Positions 16,294 to 24,922 of a stretch of 52,479 nt of DNA are shown here, in pieces (positions within the stretch are counted from its first letter, which is position 1; every line of letters begins with the position of its first letter). Below the pieces are notes generated by a model, which saw only the letters and a list, made by a program, of their open reading frames with translations, was not told the DNA's origin and made no database searches. Source of the stretch: Rubrivivax sp. (GTDB lineage Bacteria > Pseudomonadota > Gammaproteobacteria > Burkholderiales > Burkholderiaceae_C). Where the stretch lies: NCBI GenBank assembly GCA_027487585.1, contig JAIYDH010000162.1, forward strand, positions 1 through 52,479, read 5' to 3'. The position numbers were made by a program, and so were the translations under genes.

Positions 16294-17759
16294 ACACCCT
16301 CTTCGTCTTGCTGAGCGTCCAAGCCGTCATGGGCGCCTTCGACAACCTCTGGCATCACGAGCTGCAGGCCAGGCTTGCGCAGCGGCGTTCAGCGCGACGT
16401 GAGCTTGCGCTGCATGCCATCCGTGAAGCGGTGTACGGCGTCATCTTCATCGGCCTGGCCTGGTGGCATTGGCACGGCGGCTTCGCGATTCTTCTTGCCG
16501 CACTGCTGGCGTTCGAGGTTGTCGTCACACTGGCCGATTTCCTCGAGGAAGACCGCAGCCGCAACCTGCCGCCGTTCGAGCGCGTGCTGCACACACTTCT
16601 GACCATCAGCTACGGCGCGTTCCTGACCCTTTTCGCCCCCGTGCTGTGGTCTTGGGCCCAGGAGCCAACACGTCTGTTGTCGGCTTCCCATGGCGCTTGG
16701 GCGCCGCTGCTCACTCTGTACGGCGTCGGTGTGTGGGCTTGGAGCTTACGCAACGCACTGGCCTTGCGTCGTCTGGGGCGCTTGCCGGTTCTCGCGGTAG
16801 CGCCAGCGCCAATGCGCCGTCCAGCCGCCATCCTGGTGACCGGCGCCACGGGCTTCGTAGGTCAGGCGCTGGTGGCCGAACTCTGCCGGGAGGGGCACCG
16901 CGTTGTCGCGCTCTCCAGAGACATGCGGCAGGCGCGGCGCCAGTTCGGACCCGGTGTGTGGGTGGTCGACGATCTGGATGCGATTCCATCGGAGACACGG
17001 ATCGACGCCATCGTCAACCTCGCGGGCGCGAGGGTGCTGGGCATGCCCTGGACGGCTGCACGCCGCCGCGTGCTGCTGAACAGCCGTGTCGGCCTGGCGC
17101 AGCAATTGGTCGGGCTGATGCGCAGGCTGGAGCAGCGACCCCGCGTGCTGATCAGTGCCTCGGCCGTGGGCTTTTACGGCGCTGTCAACGATGGCCGTGC
17201 TTGCACGGAAGCCAGTCCACCCAGGGCCGGGGAGTTTCAGTCCGACCTCTGTGTCGCGGTCGAGCATGAAGCACGCCGCGCTGAGGCTCTCGGTGTGCGC
17301 GTCGTCCGCCTGCGGTTTGGCGTTGTTCTCGGTCGGGAGGACGGCGCCTATCCGCCGCAGGCTCTGGCAGCACGTCTCGGCCTGGGCGCGCGGCTCGGAA
17401 CAGGACAGCAGCCGGCCCCCTGGCTGCACCGCGACGACGCGGTCGGTCTGATCTGCTTCGCCTTGCGACGTGACGATCTTGCAGGTGCCGTCAACGCCGT
17501 CTCACCCGACACGCGAAGTCAGTCGGAGTTCGCTCAGGCTCTCGCAGCTTCACGGGGTCGCCGCGCTTGGTTGAGTGTTCCTGCTTGGCCGTTGCGACTG
17601 CTCGCTGGCGAAATGTCGACGCTGCTGTTGGATGGACAGAAGGCCGTGCCCGGCGCGGCATTGGCGGCCGGCTATCGCTTCCGTCACTCGACGCTGCAAT
17701 CCGCACTCGATGACCTCGCTGAGCGAGGAGACGATCGACATCAGCTCGCAAGCCAATGA
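16290..17759 (+). CDS. TIGR01777-family NAD(P)-binding epimerase with N-terminal membrane segment
   Basis: 489 residues. Residues 1-~170 contain about four hydrophobic helices (MNTLFVLLSVQAVMGAF, YGVIFIGLAWWHW, ILLAALLAFEVVVTLADF and a fourth near LLTLYGVGVWAW). The C-terminal ~300 residues are an extended SDR domain: VTGATGFVGQALV (glycine-rich loop), IDAIVNLAGARVLG, LISASAVGFYG, WLHRDDAVGLI. This matches the SDR39U1/YfcH/TIGR01777 family, whose reaction is not well defined. The fusion to a membrane part and coupling to DUF4166 by a 4-bp overlap suggest a membrane-associated pair of unknown role. Confidence 0.8.
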   Translation: MNTLFVLLSVQAVMGAFDNLWHHELQARLAQRRSARRELALHAIREAVYGVIFIGLAWWHWHGGFAILLAALLAFEVVVTLADFLEEDRSRNLPPFERVLHTLLTISYGAFLTLFAPVLWSWAQEPTRLLSASHGAWAPLLTLYGVGVWAWSLRNALALRRLGRLPVLAVAPAPMRRPAAILVTGATGFVGQALVAELCREGHRVVALSRDMRQARRQFGPGVWVVDDLDAIPSETRIDAIVNLAGARVLGMPWTAARRRVLLNSRVGLAQQLVGLMRRLEQRPRVLISASAVGFYGAVNDGRACTEASPPRAGEFQSDLCVAVEHEARRAEALGVRVVRLRFGVVLGREDGAYPPQALAARLGLGARLGTGQQPAPWLHRDDAVGLICFALRRDDLAGAVNAVSPDTRSQSEFAQALAASRGRRAWLSVPAWPLRLLAGEMSTLLLDGQKAVPGAALAAGYRFRHSTLQSALDDLAERGDDRHQLASQ

Positions 17760-18108
17760 GGGTGTCGGGGCTCGTACGCGCCTTGATTGCTAGCAGGGCG
17801 ACCTCCCGGACAGCGGCCGGCGCCTCAGGAACGGCAGCGATGCGCACGACCGCTGCCGTCAGTGACTGCCGGCGCGCAGTGCGACACCCACAACGACCGT
17901 TCCCCTTGGGCGCGTCTGGCTCGCCTCTACCCAGACTGGGCATCCGACTGCCTGGACTGACAGCACCGAGCCCGGTGGCCACGCGAGCCGTTCGCGTTTT
18001 GACGATGCGGGCGCACAACTGAGCGGCGGCGGGGCCGGCGGGCTCAAGTCGATGCGCGGAGTGCCGAAACCCATCAAGTCGCCCCTTGGCAGCCGAGACA
18101 CACACAGC
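17760..18108. other. Intergenic region with no recognised gene
   Basis: 349 bp between the epimerase and the DHH protein. I see no convincing coding frame, repeat, terminator or operator. The long open frames here are shadows typical of high-GC sequence. Confidence 0.5.
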
Positions 18109-19062
18109 ATGAACGCACCCGTCGACCTGAGATATCGCCTTATCACCCGCAGCGACATGGACGGCCTGGTCTGCGCCGTGCTGCTGAAGGAACTGGGCCT
18201 GCTGGGCGAGATCGTCTTCCAGCACCCCAAGGACATGCAGGACGGCAAGGTCACCGTCACCGACCGCGACATCATCACCAACCTGCCCTATGTGCCGGGC
18301 TGCGGGTTGTGCTTCGATCACCACGCGTCGGAAGCCGTGCGCAACGAAGGCGCGCTGCCGGACAACCACATCCTGCAGCCGCAGGCCAAGAGCGCGGCGC
18401 GCGTGGTCTATGACCACTACGGCGGCAAGGCCCGCTTCACGCGCGTCAGCGACGAGATGATGGACGCCGTCGACAAGGCCGACAGCGCCGGCTTCACGCG
18501 CGAAGACGTGCTCGAGCCCAAGGGCTGGGAGTTGCTGAGCTTCCTGATGGACGCACGCACCGGCCTGGGCCGCTTCCGCGACTTCCGGGTGTCGAACTAC
18601 CAGCTGATGATGACGCTCATCGACAACTGCCGCGACATGGCCATCGAGGACATTCTGGCCCTGCCGGACGTGAAGGAGCGCGTCGACCTGTTCTTCGCGC
18701 AGCATGCGCTGTTCCGCGAGCAGATCGCCCGCGTGGCCGAGGTGCATGGCAAGCTGGTCGTGCTGGACTTGCGCGACGAGAGTCTCATCTACGCCGGCAA
18801 CCGCTTCGTCGTTTATGCGATGTATCCGCAGTGCAACATCAGCATGCACGTGATGTGGGGCCGCGAGAAGCAGAACACGGTGTACACGGTCGGCAAGAGC
18901 ATCTTCGACCGCAGCTGCCGGGTGGACGTGGGCGACCTGATGCTGAAGCACGGCGGTGGCGGGCACCAAGCCGCCGGCACCTGCCAGGGGCCCAACGCCA
19001 CCGCCGACGCGATGAAGCGCGAGCTGATCGAGCAAATCCTCGCTGAGGGCGACGCTCGCTGA
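18109..19062 (+). CDS. DHH-family phosphoesterase
   Basis: 317 residues. The N-terminal half has DHH-superfamily marks: LITRSDMDGLVCAVLL (D-x-D metal site), then CFDHHASEAV (D-H-H). The C-terminal half ends with a DHHA1-type motif KHGGGGHQAAGTC. Family members cleave oligoribonucleotides, cyclic dinucleotide products or inorganic polyphosphate; no extra domain indicates which. The protein is cytosolic. The ATG at 18109 opens the conserved part; an upstream ATG at 18052 would add 19 residues without a recognised domain. Confidence 0.8.
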   Translation: MNAPVDLRYRLITRSDMDGLVCAVLLKELGLLGEIVFQHPKDMQDGKVTVTDRDIITNLPYVPGCGLCFDHHASEAVRNEGALPDNHILQPQAKSAARVVYDHYGGKARFTRVSDEMMDAVDKADSAGFTREDVLEPKGWELLSFLMDARTGLGRFRDFRVSNYQLMMTLIDNCRDMAIEDILALPDVKERVDLFFAQHALFREQIARVAEVHGKLVVLDLRDESLIYAGNRFVVYAMYPQCNISMHVMWGREKQNTVYTVGKSIFDRSCRVDVGDLMLKHGGGGHQAAGTCQGPNATADAMKRELIEQILAEGDAR

Positions 19063-19329
19063 GCCCCACGGCCGGCTCGGCGGGCCGCTTCACAAGCTCT
19101 CAGGCGGCCAAGTCGTACCCGGCTCTTTGCGAGCACCCGCTTCTGGCCGGGAACGTGAGGTCGCAGGGGCGCCGACTCCCATCGGAGCCCTGGCCCTGGA
19201 TCAAGCCTAACCCCGCCGTGGAGCGGTCTGATGGACCGCTTGCTGGCCTGAGCAGCTGCTCATGCTGCCGGCCCAAGGCGTCTGCGCGGCAGAGATCGGC
19301 CTCAAGGAAGCTCCAGGAAGGCCCGCACA

Positions 19330-20049
19330 ATGCGGCTGCTGTCAGAACCAGACCAGCCCATGTCACGCGCCGAACGACTGCTCGCTCTGCTCCAGCTTCT
19401 TCGCCGGCATCGCCAACCGATCGGTGGCGCCGTCATGGCGGCTGAGCTGGGCATCAGCCTTCGGACCTTGTATCGAGACATCGCAACGCTTCAATCACAG
19501 GGCGCGTGTATCGACGGCGCGCCGGGCCTGGGGTACGTCATGCAGCCTGGCCTCACGCTGCCGCCACTGATGTTCTCCGCCGATGAGGTCGAAGCCCTGG
19601 TGCTGGGCTCGCGTTGGGTTGCAGCTCGAGGCGACGGACGCCTTGCAGCGGCGGCTCGCGACGCGTTGGCGAAGATTGCCGCCGTGCTGCCCAGCGAGTT
19701 GCGCCACGAGCTCGACACGTCTGCGCTGATGGTCGGACCAGGCGAGCCCATCGCCGCCGGCGACGCCGAGGTGGCAAGCATCCGTCAGGCCATTCGGATG
19801 GAACACAAGATCGAGATCCGCTACCGGGACGCAGCCGCCAAGGACAGCTCGCGCACGATCTGGCCTTTTGCACTCGGGTTCTTCGACCGCGCCCGCGTGG
19901 TCGTTGCTTGGTGTGAGCTGCGTCAGTCCATCCGGCACTTCCGCACCGATCGGATCATGGGCCTGACCCTGTCTGGCGGACGCTATCCCCGTCGTCGTCA
20001 GGCCTTGATGAAGGAGTGGCGGAGGCAGGAAGGGATCTCGGAGCGATAG
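19330..20049 (+). CDS. YafY-type HTH-WYL transcriptional regulator
   Basis: 239 residues. An N-terminal winged helix (RAERLLALLQLLRRHRQPIG, then ISLRTLYRDIATLQSQG) is followed by a WYL-type ligand domain with IRYRDAAAK...RTIWPFALGFF and RHFRTDRI. WYL domains sense nucleotides, oligonucleotides or small ligands. It lies 103 bp upstream of an internally deleted VOC gene, an arrangement (YafY next to a VOC protein) that I recall as common. Initiation could be at 19330 or at the ATG at 19360, which begins the conserved MSRAERLL. Confidence 0.85.
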   Translation: MRLLSEPDQPMSRAERLLALLQLLRRHRQPIGGAVMAAELGISLRTLYRDIATLQSQGACIDGAPGLGYVMQPGLTLPPLMFSADEVEALVLGSRWVAARGDGRLAAAARDALAKIAAVLPSELRHELDTSALMVGPGEPIAAGDAEVASIRQAIRMEHKIEIRYRDAAAKDSSRTIWPFALGFFDRARVVVAWCELRQSIRHFRTDRIMGLTLSGGRYPRRRQALMKEWRRQEGISER

Positions 20050-20152
20050 GGGACACGGCCGCGATCGACTGCTGCCAGAAACTGACAAGGGCTGTTCCTA
20101 GGATGAGGGCACCGAATGAAACCGTTCGCGACCTCAACCCGAAGGACCCCTC

Positions 20153-20299
20153 GTGCCCGATCCGAACTTTGTGATCCGCTATGTGAAGAGCCCGACCGAA
20201 AGCGCCGCGTTCTATGCAGACCTGCTCGGCAAGGCGCCCGCGGTCGCGCTTGACCCGGACGGTCACCGGCTGCGCGTCTTCGCACCGGGTGCCGCATGA
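20153..20299 (+). pseudogene. VOC-fold protein with a large internal in-frame deletion
   Basis: A 48-codon frame from GTG 20153 reads VPDPNFVIRYVKSPTESAAF then YADLLGKAP, which is the normal start of a PhnB-like VOC protein. It passes directly into [15 protein letters not shown], which is the normal end. The intact family is ~120-130 residues, so about 75 residues of the middle are gone while the frame is kept. All metal-site residues of the missing part are lost, so the product is unlikely to be an enzyme. The stop overlaps the next gene as ATGA (20296-20299), so translation of this stub may still couple to the EVE gene. Confidence 0.75.
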
Positions 20300-20724
20300 G
20301 CGCCAATTGGGTCGCCGTGGCATCGGCTGAACATGTGCGCCACGGGCGCGAACATGGGTTCATGCAGGTTTGTCACGGCAAGGCTGCTCCTCTTCGCCGC
20401 ATCCACCCAGGAGACCGCGTCGCGTACTACTCGCCCTGCGTGGCATTCCGCGGCAAGGACAAGCTGCAGTCCTTCACGGCCATCGGCATGGTCAAGGCCG
20501 GCGAGCCCTATGAGTTCGACATGGGAGGTGGCTTCCGCCCATTTCGCCGCAACGTTGCGTGGTTCGAGGCCAGCGAAGCGCCGATCCAGCCCTTGCTCGA
20601 CAGGCTCGAATTCTCGGCGGGTGTACGCAACTGGGGCTACCAACTGAGATTCGGGCTGTTTGCGATCAGCAGCCTCGACATGGACCTCATTTCGTCAGCC
20701 ATGCAAGTGCACGCTGCCGCCTGA
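20296..20724 (+). CDS. EVE domain protein
   Basis: 142 residues, the full length of a stand-alone EVE/PUA-like protein. Motifs: [11 protein letters not shown] at the start, [26 protein letters not shown] and [15 protein letters not shown] domains bind modified bases in DNA or RNA; stand-alone bacterial members are of unclear role and sometimes sit with defence or modification genes. It overlaps the deleted VOC stub by 4 bp, which suggests that the ancestral cassette was WYL regulator - VOC - EVE. Confidence 0.85.
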   Translation: MSANWVAVASAEHVRHGREHGFMQVCHGKAAPLRRIHPGDRVAYYSPCVAFRGKDKLQSFTAIGMVKAGEPYEFDMGGGFRPFRRNVAWFEASEAPIQPLLDRLEFSAGVRNWGYQLRFGLFAISSLDMDLISSAMQVHAAA

Positions 20725-21047
20725 GCCGCAGTTGCCCCATCGGCGCATGCCCGCCATCAGATCGATCGCGGGCGAACCAGTCGAACGACGGATCTGAGGA
20801 TCCTTCCTGGACGGCGGCTCCGGGTCGAGAGTCCCACCTCGCCGCCAGCGGACCCAGTCGTTGGCGGGCCGCCGTTGCGGAACGGCTGAACCTCTCTCGG
20901 GCCTGGCGCCAACGACGGTCAGGTTCCGAGTGACAACCGACGGCAGTCTGGGAGGTCGGCCAAGGTCGGGGCTCGGCATCCGCTGACGTTCGCTGGCGCG
21001 GCGTGAGCGGCGGCAGCCCAGCTTGAAGCAGCGACACGATTGCAGCC
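20725..21047. other. Intergenic region with no recognised gene
   Basis: 323 bp between the EVE gene and the end of the LysR gene. No coding frame was recognised. A 15-base string GGCGGCTCCGGGTCG (20813-20827) recurs exactly at 29950-29964 in another gap, which may reflect shared spacer debris or chance in GC-rich sequence. Confidence 0.4.
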
Positions 21048-21974
21048 TCAGCGTGCTCCCGTTAGCGCCGCCCGCACGAAATCGCCGAGGGCCCGGACCT
21101 TGGCAGAGTGCTGCCGTTGCGCCGGACTCACCAGGTGCATCGGCAGCGGCGGCGTCTGCCAGTCGGGCATCAGCGTGACCAGCTCGCCGGAGGCCAGCTC
21201 GGCGTCGAACAGCCAGTCGGGCGAGTAGCCGATGCCGCGCCCGGCCAGCACCGCGGCGCGGATGACTTCGCTGCTGTTGGTCTGCAGCCGACCCTTCACG
21301 CGCACCGTGCGCTCGGTGCCCGGGGGCTCGCTCGCGCCCGAGCCAGCGACGAAGGCCCATTGGTCGCGCGTGGCGAGCTCGGTGTAGACGAGGCAGTCAT
21401 GCGCGGCCAGCTCGTCAGGGTGGCGTGGCGGCTTGGGGCCCTTGCGCTGCAAGCGGCGCACGAGGTCGCGATGCGCCACCAGGCGCCGCTGCGTGGTGCC
21501 GATGCGCTGCGCGACGAGGCTGCTGTCGGCCAGGTGGCCCACCCGAACGGCCACGTCCAGCCCCTGCTCGACGAGGTCGACGAAGCCGTCGGCCAAGCGC
21601 AGGTCGATGCGCACGTCTGGGTGACGGTCGAGGAAGGCATGCACCACCGGCAGTAGTTTCAGCCGGCCGAACCCCACCGAGGCCGCTACGCGCAGCCAGC
21701 CGCTCAGCCGCTGCTGGCCAGCACGCAGCGCGGACTCGGCCTCGGCGACCTCGGCCACCAGCCGCCGTGCCTGCTCGAAATAGCGCTTGCCTTCCTCCGT
21801 GAGGCCCAGCGAACGCGTCGTGCGGCCGAGCAGCCGCGCACCCAGCGCGCGCTCCAGCGCGGCTACCTGCTTGCTCACGGCGCTCTGCGTGGCGCCCATC
21901 TCACGCGCGACCGCCGAGAAGCTGCCGGCCTCGACGACGCGCACAAAGGTCTGCATGGCGGTGAGGCGGTCCAT
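21048..21974 (-). CDS. LysR-family transcriptional regulator
   Basis: 308 residues. An N-terminal LysR helix-turn-helix (MQTFVRVVEAGSFSAVAREM, TQSAVSKQVAALERALGARL) is followed by a two-lobed effector domain (VRIDLRLADGFVDLVEQGLD, GRGIGYSPDWLF). It is of the CrgA/DmlR-like subgroup. It is divergent from the SDR-CMD-EamA-DsrE operon with a 119-bp gap, the standard layout for a LysR regulator of that operon. The ATG at 21974 starts the conserved MDRLTAMQTF; the longer frame upstream runs into the promoter region. Confidence 0.9.
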   Translation of the reverse strand: MDRLTAMQTFVRVVEAGSFSAVAREMGATQSAVSKQVAALERALGARLLGRTTRSLGLTEEGKRYFEQARRLVAEVAEAESALRAGQQRLSGWLRVAASVGFGRLKLLPVVHAFLDRHPDVRIDLRLADGFVDLVEQGLDVAVRVGHLADSSLVAQRIGTTQRRLVAHRDLVRRLQRKGPKPPRHPDELAAHDCLVYTELATRDQWAFVAGSGASEPPGTERTVRVKGRLQTNSSEVIRAAVLAGRGIGYSPDWLFDAELASGELVTLMPDWQTPPLPMHLVSPAQRQHSAKVRALGDFVRAALTGAR

Positions 21975-22093
21975 GGGAGTGCTTTCAGTCCTGATGGGAA
22001 TGAATGTTAGGCCTTCCGCCAATCTACCGGATGGGATGGGAAGCAATCAGAGTTCGCTCCATCGCAACCCGTTCACCCCACCCGGAGCCCACC

Positions 22094-22843
22094 ATGAACT
22101 CACCCGTCGTCCTCGTCACCGGTGCCCTCACCGGCATCGGCCGCGCCACCGCGCTGGCCTTCGCCCGCCAGGGCGCCCGACTCATCGTCAGTGGCCGCCG
22201 CGATGACGCCGGCCTCGCGCTGGCCGCCGAACTGCGCGCCCTGGGCGCCCTGGCCGAGTTCCTGCGCGCCGACGTGCGCGTCGAAGCCGAAGTGCGCAGC
22301 CTCGTCGAGCAGACGGTCGAGCGCTTCGGCCGCCTGGACGTGGCCGTCAACAACGCCGGCACCGAAGGCCAGCTCGGGCCCATCACCGGCCAGAGCGTCG
22401 ACAACTACACCGCCACCTTCGAGACCAACGTGCTGGGCACGCTGCTGGCGCTGAAGCACGAGATGCGCGTGATGCTCAGGCAGGGCGCGGGCGCCATCGT
22501 CAACCTCTCGTCGGTGGCCGGCCAGGTGGGCATCGCCGGGGCCTCGGTCTATGCCGCCAGCAAGCACGCCGTCGAGGGCCGGACCAAGAGCGCGGCGCTC
22601 GAAGGCGCGGCCAGCGGAGTGCGTGTGAACGCCGTCGCCCCCGGGCCCGTGGCCACCGAGATGCTCGACCGCTTCACCGGCGGCGACGAAGCCGCCAAGG
22701 CCGGCTTCCTGGCCTCCGTCCCGGCGCGCCGGGCGGCCACGCCCGACGAGATCGCCCAGACCGTTGTCTTCCTTGCCAGCGATGCGGCGCGCTACCTCAC
22801 GGGGCAGAGCGTCACCGTCGACGGCGGCTACACCGCGCAGTAA
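22094..22843 (+). CDS. Short-chain dehydrogenase/reductase
   Basis: 249 residues, typical classical SDR length. TGALTGIG (cofactor loop, T-G-x-x-x-G-I-G), NNAG, the catalytic Ser in NLSSVAG, YAASK (Tyr/Lys pair), and the C-terminal LTGQSVTVDGGY are all present. It should be an NAD(P)-dependent oxidoreductase acting on a hydroxyl or carbonyl of unknown substrate. It is the first gene of an operon of four and faces a LysR regulator. ATG 22094 follows GGAGCCC; upstream starts are inside the regulator-operon gap. Confidence 0.92.
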   Translation: MNSPVVLVTGALTGIGRATALAFARQGARLIVSGRRDDAGLALAAELRALGALAEFLRADVRVEAEVRSLVEQTVERFGRLDVAVNNAGTEGQLGPITGQSVDNYTATFETNVLGTLLALKHEMRVMLRQGAGAIVNLSSVAGQVGIAGASVYAASKHAVEGRTKSAALEGAASGVRVNAVAPGPVATEMLDRFTGGDEAAKAGFLASVPARRAATPDEIAQTVVFLASDAARYLTGQSVTVDGGYTAQ

Positions 22844-22881
22844 CCCCCACCACCCCGACCCCGACTGAAGGAGCACACGCC

Positions 22882-23415
22882 ATGAACACGATCCAAGCCC
22901 CGACCCGCGACCAGGTGTCCCCCGCCAACCAGGCCCTCTTCGACCAGTTGAAAAAGGGCCTGGGCATGGTGCCCAAGCTGTACGCCACGCTCGCGCTGTC
23001 CGAGCACGCGCTGGGCAACTACCTGGCCTTGCAGAACGCCAAGAGCAGCATCACCGGCAAGGCGCGCGAGGTGGTGAACCTCGTCGTCAGCCAGGTCAAC
23101 AGCTGCCCCTACTGCCTGGCGGCACACACCGTCATCGGCGGCCTGGTGGGCTTCAAGCCCGAGCAGATCATCGAGATTCGCCGCGGCGACGCCAGCTGGG
23201 ACCCGAAGCTCGACGCGCTGGCCAAGCTCGTGAAGAACATCGCCAGCGAACGCGGCCATGCTGACCCGGCCCGTGTGCAGGCCTTCTTCGACGCCGGCTG
23301 GACGCCCGAGAACCTGGTCGACGTGATCGTCGTCATCGGCGACAAGACCGTCACCAACTACCTGCACGCCACGACGCAGGTGCCGGTGGACTTTCCGGCA
23401 GCCCCGTCGCTGTGA
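22882..23415 (+). CDS. Carboxymuconolactone decarboxylase / AhpD-like protein
   Basis: 177 residues, all-helical. The AhpD-type motif NSCPYCLAAHT gives a C-x-x-C plus downstream His, the redox or proton-relay site of this family. Such proteins often act as peroxidase-like or hydroperoxide-handling enzymes rather than true decarboxylases. GAAGGAG just upstream is a clear ribosome site. It sits 38 bp after the SDR gene in the LysR-faced operon. Confidence 0.88.
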   Translation: MNTIQAPTRDQVSPANQALFDQLKKGLGMVPKLYATLALSEHALGNYLALQNAKSSITGKAREVVNLVVSQVNSCPYCLAAHTVIGGLVGFKPEQIIEIRRGDASWDPKLDALAKLVKNIASERGHADPARVQAFFDAGWTPENLVDVIVVIGDKTVTNYLHATTQVPVDFPAAPSL

Positions 23416-23443
23416 CGCGCGTCGCCGCGCAAGGAGCCGGACG

Positions 23444-24382
23444 ATGAACACCGCCACCCTGGCCGCGCCGGCCGCCCCTGCTGAGGCCCCGCGCCTGGCG
23501 GCGGGCATCGCCGTCGGGCTGGCCGCCGCCAGCATCGGCGCGCTCTACACGGTCTACGCCCGCTGGGGCATCGCGCAGGGGCTGCACGCCAGCGACCTGA
23601 CGGCCCTGCGCTTCGGCGTCGCCGGCCTGCTGATGCTGCCGCTGCTGCTGCACACGCTGCGCCAGCGGCGCGAGGTGCTGCTGGGCCGCTGGCGCCTGTG
23701 GCTGGCGGTGGCGGCGCTGGCGGGCACGCCCTTCGGGCTGCTGATGTTCGGCGCGCTGCAGTTCGCGCCGGCCAGCCACGCGGCGGTGTTTCCGTTTGCG
23801 GCGATGAGCCTGGCCGGCCTCGTGCTTTCCGCCCTGGTGCTGGGCGACCGGCTCACGCCCCGCAAGGCCGTCGGCATCGGCATCGTGCTGGTCGGGCTGG
23901 TGCTGCTCAGCGGCGTCGAGGCCGGGTCGTTCAGCGGCCGCGCGCTGGCGGGCGACGCGATGTTCGTCGCCGCCGGCACGCTGTGGGCCGGCTTCGGCAT
24001 CCTGCTGCGCCGCCACCGGCTGGACCCGCTGCTGGCCACGGCCGTCATCTCGGTGTCGGCGCTGCTCACCTACGTGCCCGTATACCTGGCCGTCGAAGGC
24101 ACTGCCCGCCTGGCCACCGCCAGCGCCACCGTGCTGTGGACCGAGGTGCTGGTTCAGGGCGCCATCGCCGGCGCCGGCACGCTTTTCACCTACGCGACCA
24201 TGGTGCGCCTGCTTGGACCGGCGCGTGCCGCGGTCTTCCCGGCGCTGGCGCCGGGGCTGGCCGCGCTGATGGCGTGGCCGGTCCTCGGCCACGTGCCCAC
24301 GGCCAACGAAACCGCGGGCCTTGTCATCGTGATGGCGGGCCTGATCCTTGCCGTCACCACATCCTCCAGGAGAACCGCATGA
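23444..24382 (+). CDS. EamA/DMT-superfamily transporter
   Basis: 312 residues with about ten hydrophobic helices in two repeats of five, the standard EamA layout. Family residues include ALRFGVAGLL in the first repeat and LGPARAAVFPALAPGLAALM in the second. It probably moves a metabolite or drug out of (or into) the cell. AAGGAGCCGGACG precedes the ATG. Its TGA overlaps the next ATG as ATGA at 24379-24382. The 3' end recurs in decayed form at 47082-47212. Confidence 0.88.
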   Translation: MNTATLAAPAAPAEAPRLAAGIAVGLAAASIGALYTVYARWGIAQGLHASDLTALRFGVAGLLMLPLLLHTLRQRREVLLGRWRLWLAVAALAGTPFGLLMFGALQFAPASHAAVFPFAAMSLAGLVLSALVLGDRLTPRKAVGIGIVLVGLVLLSGVEAGSFSGRALAGDAMFVAAGTLWAGFGILLRRHRLDPLLATAVISVSALLTYVPVYLAVEGTARLATASATVLWTEVLVQGAIAGAGTLFTYATMVRLLGPARAAVFPALAPGLAALMAWPVLGHVPTANETAGLVIVMAGLILAVTTSSRRTA

Positions 24383-24732
24383 ACCAAGTCGCCGTCGTCA
24401 TCTATTCCAAGCTCGAAGGCGCGGGCAAGTCGGCCGTCTACCGCGCCATGATGTTCGTCGACGAGCTGCGCCGCGGCGGCGACGACGTTGCGCTGGTGTT
24501 CGACGGTGCCGGCACCACCGCGCTGGCCGAGATGCTGGTGCCGAGCAGCGACCTGCACCACACCTGGACCAAGGCGGCCCCGGCGCTGCGTGGTGCCTGC
24601 CGCTACTGCGCCAAGAGCTACGGCGTGCTGGACGCGCTCGAGGCCGCACCGGTGCCGATGCTCGGCGAAGATCGCGGTCATGCCAGCCTGCGGCAACTCC
24701 TGCTCGAGGGGCGGCAGATCATCACGTTCTGA
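24379..24732 (+). CDS. DsrE-family protein
   Basis: 117 residues. VAVVIYSKLEGAGKSAVYRA then MMFVDELRRGGDDVALVFDG match the DsrE/DsrF-like fold used in sulfur-relay proteins. ACRYCAKSYGVLDAL has the C-x-x-C that could carry sulfur or be redox active. Translation is coupled to the transporter. Its role in the operon is unknown; the SDR, AhpD-like and DsrE genes together suggest redox or thiol chemistry. A frameshifted copy lies at 47209-47460. Confidence 0.85.
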   Translation: MNQVAVVIYSKLEGAGKSAVYRAMMFVDELRRGGDDVALVFDGAGTTALAEMLVPSSDLHHTWTKAAPALRGACRYCAKSYGVLDALEAAPVPMLGEDRGHASLRQLLLEGRQIITF

Positions 24733-24922
24733 CTCGAGTCCGGGGTAGGTCCTGCTGGTTAGGCGGTCTGTCCAGGCCGACCGCCGGCTGGAGGAGACCC
24801 GCTTTGCAGCGTGACCGGTCACTCGCCTCCGGCTGACCTACTCACACACTCGGCCAATAGCTGACCCGGCACGGGTCTCCCCGAAGCGGTCGCCCAAGCC
24901 CGAAATCCAACGATGTCGACGC

